From the NCBI GenBank assembly GCA_945787885.1, contig CALZJF010000003.1:1-64000 (forward strand): a DNA stretch of 64,000 nucleotides, given 5' to 3'. Both the position numbers and the translations under genes were made by a program. This document shows positions 25,486 through 33,384 of the stretch, piece after piece. The DNA comes from an uncultured Bacteroidales bacterium (GTDB lineage Bacteria > Bacteroidota > Bacteroidia > Bacteroidales > Bacteroidaceae). The stretch's first letter is position 1, and the number at the start of each line of letters is the position of its first letter. The notes under the pieces are model-generated. The model searched no databases. It saw nothing but the letters and a program-made list of their open reading frames with translations, and was not told the DNA's origin.

Positions 25486-27175
25486 TCTGATAGATTTTTG
25501 CCTTCGCCTTGCCTTTGATTTGAATGCGATTGTAAGGCTCAGTGGGGAAGACGAGATTCGTCATGGCCATTTTGCCATCGGCATCGAAGGCTTCGATGCT
25601 GGAGTTGTCAACGAAGATGCGCAGCTGGCGCAGCTGACCGTTTGTGGGTGCGGTGGTGACGCAGGGGAAGGCATCGCTGAAGGCGACGTTGCCCGAGCGG
25701 CGGCGGTCCATATCGAAGGTGCCTTCAGCCTCATCGTATGTCAGTGTGACGCGTTCGCCCTTGGTATTGCGGAGCGTAATCTGCGCGTCGCCCTTCAGGG
25801 TGACCACGATTTCGCAGCGTGCAGAAGGATTGTCAATCTGTTTGCCGCGTGCAGCATCCATCTCCTTTGCAGGCTTTACGCTGCAATAGGTCTCACCGTT
25901 GTAGGAGTAGAGGCCGAGGTCGCGGGCGATGGAGTTGGCGGAGCGATACTGGAGCGTCGGGAGCTGGTTGGCATATTGCCAGTTGCTCATCCAGGCGATG
26001 GCCACATGGCGTCCGTCGGGAGCGTTGTCGAAGGTGACGGTGGCATAATGGTCTTTGCCATAGTCCATCCATTTCGTCACTTCGGGAGCCGACTCGCACT
26101 TGAACTCATGGCCATCGAAGGAGCCTACGAAATACTGTGTGGCAGAACCGCCGAAGGGGCCGCCGGGATTGATGTTGCAGATGAGCATCCATTTCTCCTC
26201 GTTGCTCCCCGCAACCTTCATCTTCATGAGGTCCGGGCATTCCCATACGCCGCCGTGATTGCCATAGGCGCGGCCGAAGGCACTCTCGTACCGCCAATCC
26301 TTCAGGTTGGAGGAGGAATAGATCCACATCTCCTGTCCGGAGGCGAGGATGAGATTCCAGCGCTGGATATCATCGTTCCAGAACACCTTGGGATCGCGGA
26401 AATCAGGGATGTCGGCTGTGAGTATGGGGTTCCCGGAGTATTTCTGGAATGTCTGTCCGCCGTCGGTGCTGTAAGCCAGCGACTGCGTCTGGCGTTCGCG
26501 TGCAGAGGTGTATAAGGCAATGATGGCATCCTTGCCGAAGCCCGCCGAATTGGTCTTGTCAACCACTGCCGAGCCGCTGAAGATAGTGCCCAGCGCATCG
26601 GGTGTAATAGCTGTGGGCTCCGGTGTCCAGTGTATGAGGTCGGCAGAAGAAGAGTGGCCCCACGAGAGATTTTCCCAGTACGAGGCGTAAGGATTCCACT
26701 GGAAGCAGAGGTGCCATCTGCCGTCTTTATAGTACATGCCGTTGGGGTCGTTCATCCAGCCGTAGGCCGGCGTATGGTGGTAGGCAGGGCGGTAGGCGTC
26801 AGCGACGGTTTCAGTGAAGGCATCGGCATAGTGCATCTTGCTCCAGCAGGTGAAACCCTTGATTGAGCCCGTGGCTCGCGGGTTGGCGGCAAAGGCTATG
26901 TCGAAAAGTTCGCCCTCGCTGGTCGCGTATGGCACGTAGTAGTCAACTTTGTCGATTGCCAAGCGGCAGTTGAGAGTCGTGATGAGCTGATTGTCTTTAA
27001 CCACACGTATGTGGGCGTTCTCCTGTTTTTCCTCTATGGGCAGGAGCAGCAGTTTCTTATCGTTCTCCACGCGCAGCATGGCATGGCGCTCGCTCAGGAA
27101 CTGGGGAGTGACCTGTGCCCCCGCGCTCAGCGAGAGCGTTGCAGCGGCGAGAAGTGTGATGGCATGAATTTTCAT
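25475..27175 (-). CDS. GH32 fructan hydrolase / invertase
   Basis: 566 residues, signal peptide MKIHAITLLAAATLSLSAGA. An N-terminal region of about 120 residues precedes the five-bladed GH32 propeller. Catalytic motifs are visible: WMNDPNG (nucleophile Asp143), FRDPKV (Asp261, transition-state stabiliser) and WECPD (acid/base Glu312). The C-terminal beta-sandwich has IFVDNSSIEAFDADGK. It releases fructose from levan, inulin or sucrose; linkage preference cannot be read. No lipobox, so periplasmic or surface via another route. The end of the frame falls in a family B inverted repeat. Confidence 0.93.
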   Translation of the reverse strand: MKIHAITLLAAATLSLSAGAQVTPQFLSERHAMLRVENDKKLLLLPIEEKQENAHIRVVKDNQLITTLNCRLAIDKVDYYVPYATSEGELFDIAFAANPRATGSIKGFTCWSKMHYADAFTETVADAYRPAYHHTPAYGWMNDPNGMYYKDGRWHLCFQWNPYASYWENLSWGHSSSADLIHWTPEPTAITPDALGTIFSGSAVVDKTNSAGFGKDAIIALYTSARERQTQSLAYSTDGGQTFQKYSGNPILTADIPDFRDPKVFWNDDIQRWNLILASGQEMWIYSSSNLKDWRYESAFGRAYGNHGGVWECPDLMKMKVAGSNEEKWMLICNINPGGPFGGSATQYFVGSFDGHEFKCESAPEVTKWMDYGKDHYATVTFDNAPDGRHVAIAWMSNWQYANQLPTLQYRSANSIARDLGLYSYNGETYCSVKPAKEMDAARGKQIDNPSARCEIVVTLKGDAQITLRNTKGERVTLTYDEAEGTFDMDRRRSGNVAFSDAFPCVTTAPTNGQLRQLRIFVDNSSIEAFDADGKMAMTNLVFPTEPYNRIQIKGKAKAKIYQISR

Positions 27176-27352
27176 GATATTTCAGAGAAATAGAGGGATG
27201 AAACGTTGGGTGAAGGGGAGGGGCTACCCCGTTTATGGGCATATATACTCCTATATTTATATATATGTGTGTATGGGGGCAGTGGTTATCCAAAATCTTT
27301 TTACCAAAAATGCTAATACCTGACGAAACCTTAACCGTGTCGTGTGTGCTTT

Positions 27353-29089
27353 CTATTCATACCCCTTGTTCTGGCTGTAAAGCCCGGGGATATAGTACAT
27401 CTGGTTGTAGGGGATGGGGTAGAATTCATTTTTCCCCGCCGTGTAGTGTGCATCTTTCAGATATTGCGCATAGGGCTGCCCGTCATAGACATCGTTCTGC
27501 TCGCTCTCGAAGTAAGCATTGAGCGTCTTCGAGGCAATGCCCCAGCGTCGCAGGTCGAAATATCGGCTGCTCTCCATCGCCATTTCCAGACGGCGTTCCC
27601 ACTGCACGCACTGTCGCGCCGTGGCCTTGTCGGCGAAGTAAGATTCGGGGTAGAGCTCGATTTCGCATTGGTCGGCAGCGTAGGCTATATGTTTCGCCAC
27701 AGAATTCTTGGCGCGCTGGCGAATATCATTGATGATGGTGCGCGCCTCGGCCAGTCCGCCCGTCTCTACCAATGCTTCTGCGCGCATGAGCATGACATCC
27801 GTAAAGCGGAACACATAGTCGTTCATGGCGAAGGCCTGCCAAGGCTGGCTGAAGGTTTCGCCCTTCGAGCGTTGCGGCACTTCCTTGAGCGAGGTGTAGT
27901 AGCCATACGTGTTCGGCGTGCGCGAGTTTGCCTTCGTCAGCGTATATTCCTCCTCATATTTGTAGGGGAATGTGGGCATTCCGACTGTGTGGAAGAGGCG
28001 CGGGTCCCATTTCTGCGCCGTCGGCACTCCATTGACGGGATAGTCTGCCACATCGTTATAGTGGATGAAGTCTGGCAGGCCGTCTTTCGTCTTGAAGGCA
28101 TTGACCAGATTCTGCGAAGGTTTGTGGAAATCCCATCCGCACGACCAAATTCCCCAGCAGCCGTTGAGCATATTGCTCCAGTTGGCACGTCCGAAGGTGG
28201 TGTTGTCATCCTTATAGTCAGAGCATTGCACGGCGAAGATGCTCTCCTTCGAGTTTTTGTGCTCTGGCAGGAAGATGTCGCCGAAGTCTTCGAGATAGCC
28301 GTATTGGGAATTCCTGACGACCTCCGTGTAGTCGAGCACACGCTGCATGTATTCCTGATTGATGTGCCCCACGCCATTTGAAGCCTCGTAGCCATCGCCC
28401 CATGCCAGCGTGAGCCAGCACTTGGCGAGATAGCTGGCAGCAGCCATTTTGCTTGCGCGTCCGTCGTCCTGCTGCGTTTCAGGCAGCACCTCGTACGCCA
28501 TTTCAAAGTCGCTGATGATTTTCCCGAAGAGCTGCTCATAGGTGAAGGCATCGTTGCGAGTCTGCTCCTCCTTCTTTTGGCGATACGCCTCCTCGTCAAT
28601 CCATGGAATCTGGCGGAACATGGTGAGGAGTTTGAAGTAGAAGTGTGCTCTGAGGAATCTCACTTCAGCCTCGCGTTGCCGTGCCAGTTCAGTTCCGAGC
28701 TTGCTTGCGCCATAGTCTTGCAGGGAGCAGAGGGCACGGTTGCAGCGCGAGATGGCACAATAGAGCCTATACCACAGTTCGTCCAGCTCCCCCGGCGTGG
28801 TGGTCAGCGTTGCCCATATCTCCATCGGGTGGTAGCCCGTGTCGGTCGTTCCCGAACCTCCCTTCAGGCAGTCGTCGCTCGCCGCGTCGCCATACGGCCA
28901 AAGGTTGAAGGGATAGGAGTACCAGCAGTCGCCGAGCATGGCATAGGCAGCGGTCACCATTTCCTCGGGGTTTTGGCGTGCCAATTCCTCATCGATGACT
29001 CCCTGCGGATTGACGTTGATAAAATCATCGCAGGCGGAGGCAGAAAGCAGCAGGGTGGCTGCCAGCATATATTTGAAGATTTTTTTCAT
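27353..29089 (-). CDS. SusD-like glycan-binding lipoprotein
   Basis: 578 residues. Signal peptide with lipobox SASAC (Cys20), then the SusD start DDFINVNPQGVIDEELARQNPEEMVTAAYAML and TPR-like helices such as RFTDVMLMRAEALVETGGLAEARTIINDIRQRA, with the family C-terminal QNKGY ending. It sits on the outer face of the outer membrane as the lid of the SusC transporter, and should bind fructan oligosaccharides here. Unusually, 216 bp with a family B element separate it from susC, where such pairs are usually tightly spaced. Confidence 0.93.
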   Translation of the reverse strand: MKKIFKYMLAATLLLSASACDDFINVNPQGVIDEELARQNPEEMVTAAYAMLGDCWYSYPFNLWPYGDAASDDCLKGGSGTTDTGYHPMEIWATLTTTPGELDELWYRLYCAISRCNRALCSLQDYGASKLGTELARQREAEVRFLRAHFYFKLLTMFRQIPWIDEEAYRQKKEEQTRNDAFTYEQLFGKIISDFEMAYEVLPETQQDDGRASKMAAASYLAKCWLTLAWGDGYEASNGVGHINQEYMQRVLDYTEVVRNSQYGYLEDFGDIFLPEHKNSKESIFAVQCSDYKDDNTTFGRANWSNMLNGCWGIWSCGWDFHKPSQNLVNAFKTKDGLPDFIHYNDVADYPVNGVPTAQKWDPRLFHTVGMPTFPYKYEEEYTLTKANSRTPNTYGYYTSLKEVPQRSKGETFSQPWQAFAMNDYVFRFTDVMLMRAEALVETGGLAEARTIINDIRQRAKNSVAKHIAYAADQCEIELYPESYFADKATARQCVQWERRLEMAMESSRYFDLRRWGIASKTLNAYFESEQNDVYDGQPYAQYLKDAHYTAGKNEFYPIPYNQMYYIPGLYSQNKGYE

Positions 29090-29112
29090 AGTAAGGTGTG
29101 CTTTTGAGTAGT

Positions 29113-29305
29113 AAGTAGGTAATAAAAATTATTTTACAGTATAATTTGTAAGAATGATTAAGGCTTGCATGTCTGAACGCTCTCCTTGGCGCATCCTTTA
29201 GCCTTGAAAACAGTCACATAGCCTGCCATGCCCTTTTGTTTCAAGCCTAAAACCTGCATCCAAATCAAGCATTCAAGCATAAAACTAATTTGCATTACCT
29301 GCTTA
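29113..29305. mobile_element. Family B hairpin element, copy 3
   Basis: 193 bp with ends AAGTAGGTAATAAAAATTAT and CTAATTTGCATTACCTGCTTA. Its right end abuts the susC stop codon (TAA, then TAAGCAGG). It fills the susC-susD gap and would form a long hairpin in the shared transcript. Confidence 0.82.
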
Positions 29306-32300
29306 TTAGAATCCCAGTTGCAGTCCGAAGCTGATGGAAGTGGCGTTAGGATAGGCCCAGTTGGGATTTTCGGGGTCTGCCACGGTGAAATCGTCAGATT
29401 TCAGTGTGAAGAGGTTCTGGCCAGAGACGTAGCAGCGTGCGCTGCTCATGCGGAGTTTCTCAAGGGCAGCCTGCGGAAGGTTATAGCCCAGCTGCAGCGT
29501 GCGGAGCTTCATCCACGAGCCGTGCTCTACGAAATAGCTCGAAGCCCGCCCTTCATCGCCCGTGTTGTTAGTAGTCAGGGCAGGAATCGTAGAGGAAGTG
29601 TTGTCCTTTGTCCAAGCATTGAGCAGGCGGTTGCCCTTGTTGCTCCCCGCATCCGTTATGCTCCAGAAGTCAGTTTGGAACTTTTGGTTGTTGTAGATGT
29701 CCACTCCGCATACACCTTGAAAGAAGAGCGTGAGGTCAAAGTTGCGATAGTTGAGCCCCACGTTCAGGCCCCAGGAGAAGTCGGGCACGGGGTTGTAGAT
29801 CCAAGTCTGGTCGTCGGCAGTGATTTTGCCGTCGCCCGTGATGTCAGCATATTTCAGTCCGCCCATCCGAGCATTGTCCTGCCCGCTTGTGCGGGCTTCC
29901 TCCTCCGTCTGGTATAATCCCTCCACCACGTAGCCCACGATGGAGCCATAAGGCACGCGCGCCTCCACGAGGTTTTCCCTCGTAGTGTGGGCATAGGAGC
30001 CCGTGGCGGAGAGCGGCAGATATGTCACGCGGTTGCGGAAGAAGTCGGCATTGGCCGTGATGTTGTAGGATAGTCCGTAGCGAGTAGTGTGTCGGTAGCC
30101 GAGGTTGAACTCCATGCCCCAATTTTGCAGCGAAGGCCCGTTGCTCCATGATGCTCCGCCCTCGCCCAGTGCCGCCAGATAAGCCGGCTGTATGAGCATG
30201 TCCTCCACCTTCTTCAGATAGATGTCAGCCGTTCCGTGGAGTTCATTGTTGAGGAAGGCGAAATCCACGCCCGCATTATACTGAATCGTCGTCTCCCATT
30301 TGAGGTCAGGATTTTCCGATTGAGTGGCGCGGAATCCAGAGGGGAATATGCCCGAGCCTTGCAGGCAGAGGTCGTAGGCAGTAGATGTGACGCGGTCAGA
30401 GCCATAGTCGGCGACGAAGAGTCCGTAGCGTGCCGAGTTGGCGATGGCCTGATTGCCCGTTTCGCCCCATGACAGTCGGATTTTCAAGTCGTTGAGCCAG
30501 TGCTGCTTCAAGTTCTGCGAGAGGCGGTATCCCAGCGTGGCAGCGGGGAAGGTGCCATAGCGGTTGTTGCGTCCGAAGCGCGAGCTGCCATCGCGCCTGA
30601 TGGTGAACGAGGCCAGCAAGAGGTCGTTCCAGTTGTAGTCGAGCTTGCCGAAGAAGGAAGCCAGGTTGTAGCCCGAAGCAATACCCGTGGCGCGCTCCGT
30701 CCCCGTAGCAGCGTCGGGCCACATATAGTCATAGTTCTCCAGGGCGAACATCTCGGCGTAGCCCGAATAGTCATCACGATTCTGGTGGTGAAGCTCCATG
30801 CCCAGGAGAATGCCGAAGTGATGCTGGTCGAAAAGGGTGAAATTGTAGTTGGCAGTGTTCGCCCACGTCCATTTCGCATCGTTCGCACCGCTGAGGGTAA
30901 CGCTCGGCGTGGCATTGTTGACGATGTCAGAATGGAAGGAATAGTTCACGCTGTGAATGAAGCTCTGGTCGTAGTCGAGTCCGAAGTTCGAGCGCAGCAA
31001 CAGTCCGTCGGTGGGCTTGATGTCGATATAGGCATTTCCGAAAATGCGCCACGTCTTCAGGCGGTTGTCGCGATTCATGTAGAGTTCGCGCAGGGGATTA
31101 TGGCGGTCGCTCATGCCCCCGACGGGTCCGCCGAAGGTTTCGCCGTCTTCTTCATACACAGGCACCGTGGGCGACATCTTCAGCGCGTTCTCCATCGGGT
31201 AGGAATTGACCTGAGTGGAATACGTCACGCTGAGGTTTTCCCCAAGACTGACGTAGCAGTTCACATTGTAGCTCGTGTTCACGCGCGCTGAAAAACTCTC
31301 GAAATCCGTGTGTTTCAGGATGCCATTGTTCTTTTTATATCCCAGTGAGAAGAGCGTGGAAGCCTTCTCCGTGGCGTTTGAAACGCTGAGGTCGTAGGCC
31401 TGCCGGAATCCCGTTTGCGAAATGGCATTCAGCCAGTCGGTGTCGCTGAAGCGCATCGTGCGGGCAGCATTGATGTAGCCATCATAGCGCCCATTGACGG
31501 TGTAGCTGTTGTACTGCCCCGTCTGCGGGTCGTACGCCCGGATGCCCACGCCCGAAGCCGCCCGGAGGTCGAGGCCGTAATTGCTGGCATACGCCACGGG
31601 GTCAAGCCCATCGTTCAGGGCAGCCTGCGCCATGGCGGTGGCATATTCCTCCGTGTTGCAGAGGCTCATCATCGCCTGCGGTGTGTAGAACTGCGCGGTG
31701 AAGTTCGCTCCGAAGTCCACCTTCACCTTGTCGCCCTTCTTCCCCTTGCGCGTGGTGATGATGATGACGCCGTTGGCAGCCCTCGATCCATAGATAGAGG
31801 CAGAGGCAGCATCTTTCAGCACCTGCATCGACTCGATGTCGTTCATGTTGAGCGAATTGAGCGAAGTGGTCGTCGGGACGCCATCAATGACGAAGAGCGG
31901 GTCTTGCGAGGAGTTGAAGCTGCCGATACCGCGTATGCGCACGGTGCCCGTTCCTGCGGGCGAGCCATCGGCAGTAATCGTCATGCCCGCCACCTTTCCC
32001 TGCAGTGCGCGCATGGGGTCCGTGTCGGAAGTCTTTCTGAGGTCCTTGGCAGCTACCACTGATACCGCGCCCGTCAGGTCAGCCTTGCGCTGAGTGGTAT
32101 ATCCCGTGACGACCACCTCCTGCAGGTTGAGCTCGTCTTCTTTCAGCACGATGGTCATGTCGGTCATGGCAGGCAGCTCCTGCTTATCGTAGCCGATATA
32201 CGAAATGACAAGGACAGCCCCCTCCCTGACGCTGATTTTGAAATGGCCGTCTTCATCCGTGATGCAGGTGTTCGTCGTTCCCTTCTCCATGATGGCAGCT

Positions 32301-32425
32301 CCGATGAGCGTTTCGCCAGAGGGGTCTGTCACGATGCCCGTCGCCTCCAGTTTTTCTTGGGCGAAGGCCGCGGTGCTCCCCAGGGCCATTAGCAGCATGG
32401 CTACAGATTGCTTGAATTGTTGCAT
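29306..32425 (-). CDS. SusC-like TonB-dependent outer-membrane transporter
   Basis: 1039 residues. Signal peptide MQQFKQSVAMLLMALGSTAAFAQ, then a carboxypeptidase-D-like domain (GIVTDPSGETLIGAAIMEKGTTNTCITDEDGHFKI), the EVVVTGY TonB-box-like segment, a plug domain (VSVVAAKDLRK ... VRIRGIGSFNSSQDPLFVIDGVP) and a 22-strand barrel ending in FGLQLGF. With SusD it imports fructo-oligosaccharides through the outer membrane. It is the first structural gene of the locus, just downstream of the regulator, with a TAAATTTG promoter candidate. Confidence 0.95.
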   Translation of the reverse strand: MQQFKQSVAMLLMALGSTAAFAQEKLEATGIVTDPSGETLIGAAIMEKGTTNTCITDEDGHFKISVREGAVLVISYIGYDKQELPAMTDMTIVLKEDELNLQEVVVTGYTTQRKADLTGAVSVVAAKDLRKTSDTDPMRALQGKVAGMTITADGSPAGTGTVRIRGIGSFNSSQDPLFVIDGVPTTTSLNSLNMNDIESMQVLKDAASASIYGSRAANGVIIITTRKGKKGDKVKVDFGANFTAQFYTPQAMMSLCNTEEYATAMAQAALNDGLDPVAYASNYGLDLRAASGVGIRAYDPQTGQYNSYTVNGRYDGYINAARTMRFSDTDWLNAISQTGFRQAYDLSVSNATEKASTLFSLGYKKNNGILKHTDFESFSARVNTSYNVNCYVSLGENLSVTYSTQVNSYPMENALKMSPTVPVYEEDGETFGGPVGGMSDRHNPLRELYMNRDNRLKTWRIFGNAYIDIKPTDGLLLRSNFGLDYDQSFIHSVNYSFHSDIVNNATPSVTLSGANDAKWTWANTANYNFTLFDQHHFGILLGMELHHQNRDDYSGYAEMFALENYDYMWPDAATGTERATGIASGYNLASFFGKLDYNWNDLLLASFTIRRDGSSRFGRNNRYGTFPAATLGYRLSQNLKQHWLNDLKIRLSWGETGNQAIANSARYGLFVADYGSDRVTSTAYDLCLQGSGIFPSGFRATQSENPDLKWETTIQYNAGVDFAFLNNELHGTADIYLKKVEDMLIQPAYLAALGEGGASWSNGPSLQNWGMEFNLGYRHTTRYGLSYNITANADFFRNRVTYLPLSATGSYAHTTRENLVEARVPYGSIVGYVVEGLYQTEEEARTSGQDNARMGGLKYADITGDGKITADDQTWIYNPVPDFSWGLNVGLNYRNFDLTLFFQGVCGVDIYNNQKFQTDFWSITDAGSNKGNRLLNAWTKDNTSSTIPALTTNNTGDEGRASSYFVEHGSWMKLRTLQLGYNLPQAALEKLRMSSARCYVSGQNLFTLKSDDFTVADPENPNWAYPNATSISFGLQLGF

Positions 32426-32566
32426 GTGTGTGTAGAATGAAAATGTGTGTGTTTTTCTGAAACTGTGTTTTTCTGAGACAGCGTTTCTCTGAAATTCCGC
32501 TTTCAGAGGGCTGTGACAATCAGTCGCGAGAGGAGTGAGTCATGCCTCCGTGGCTGTTTCACGGTG

Positions 32567-32574
32567 CAAATTTA
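32567..32574 (-). promoter_or_regulatory. Candidate susC promoter -7 element
   Basis: Minus-strand TAAATTTG fits TAnnTTTG and predicts a leader of about 135 nt for susC. No strong -33 box; a weak -33 would fit a promoter activated by the hybrid regulator. Confidence 0.4.
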
Positions 32575-32888
32575 CGGTTGTATTTGCTACATGGAGGTGT
32601 AAAAATCGTTCAGATACTGCCAAAATTGTTACAATGTAACATAAGTTTCATGAAAAGTTCGTTTTGTGGTAGCGAAGGGCATGGGAGGGAGGAAGATACT
32701 TCGAGGGGCGAAAAAAAATTGGGGCAGGCACGCGCGTATGCCGACCCCAATGTCTTGTCAGTGAGTATATGGTAAGGTGCTCAAATGCTGTGTGGATTTT
32801 CATAAATCTTCGCGCGCACAATCCCGAACAGATAGGTGTCGAAAAAAACTTTTATAGTCTGATTCAATATTCCGACTGCACATTTCGT

Positions 32889-33010
32889 CTCAAAGAGGTC
32901 ATTTTGATGGGCGAAAATGGTCACAATGAGGGGCGAAAATGGTCAATTCGAGGGGTGAAGATGGTCACTTTTGAGGCAGAAGCTCTGAGGCAGGGGCGCG
33001 AAGCCCAGCT
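32889..33010 (+). repeat. 22-bp phased repeat array, locus 3
   Basis: Best copy of the array. GCGAAAATGG starts at 32911 and 32933 and GTGAAGATGG at 32955, exactly 22 bp apart. GAAGCTC/GAAGCCC units follow at 32979 and 33000. Unit consensus about TGAGGGGCGAAAATGGTCA. It lies upstream of susC and downstream of the regulator gene. Confidence 0.75.
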
Positions 33011-33102
33011 TTCCAGCCTCAGCTTCGCGCTTGATGCTTGCAGAAAGACAGTGGATTTCGGCGGATTGGAATGGGCGACACGGAAATTTCCGGAGTCATG
33101 AG

Positions 33103-33165
33103 TAGGCAATGAAAATTAGTTCAAACCTACAAGCCATGATTATTCCTACTATAGAACCTACCTAA
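33103..33165. repeat. Family B left part interrupted by family A
   Basis: GTAGGCAATGAAAATTAGTTCAAA, then CCATGATTATTCCTACTATAGAACCTACC, a shortened family B left part with a stray family A right end. The matching family B right end (AAAATAATTTTTATCGCCTAC, 33356-33381) lies on the far side of family A copy 5, so A appears nested inside B. Confidence 0.6.
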
Positions 33166-33166
33166 T

Positions 33167-33355
33167 GGTAGGTTCTATAAATTAGTTTTCAATGTAAGGC
33201 AGTGTTTCTGTTTTACTTGGATGTCTTCACGCCTCTCGCACCGTATCTTTTTGTCTTTCATTCAGTCACGTAGCCCGCTACGCTCCCTCGTGAAAAACAA
33301 AAACCTACGGCACGATAGTCGCAAATACATCGCAAGCTAATTTATAGAACCTACC
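33167..33355 (-). mobile_element. Family A hairpin element, copy 5 (inverted)
   Basis: 189 bp, reverse orientation relative to copies 1-4. Ends GGTAGGTTCTATAAATTAG and CTAATTTATAGAACCTACC are perfect inverses. Flanks TAAT and TAAA differ by one base. It lies between the regulator stop and the susC upstream region, inside family B end sequences. Confidence 0.85.
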
Positions 33356-33384
33356 TAAAATAATTTTTATCGCCTACATAATCC

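Noticed and set aside
25291-29305. Family B elements as riboswitches or attenuators
   Set aside because: The same sequence occurs at unrelated genes, in front of and behind them, and in truncated forms. That is mobile-repeat behaviour, not a gene-specific leader.
32889-33010. Possible CRISPR array
   Set aside because: The 22-bp units are contiguous and degenerate with no unique spacers between them, and no cas genes are in the window.
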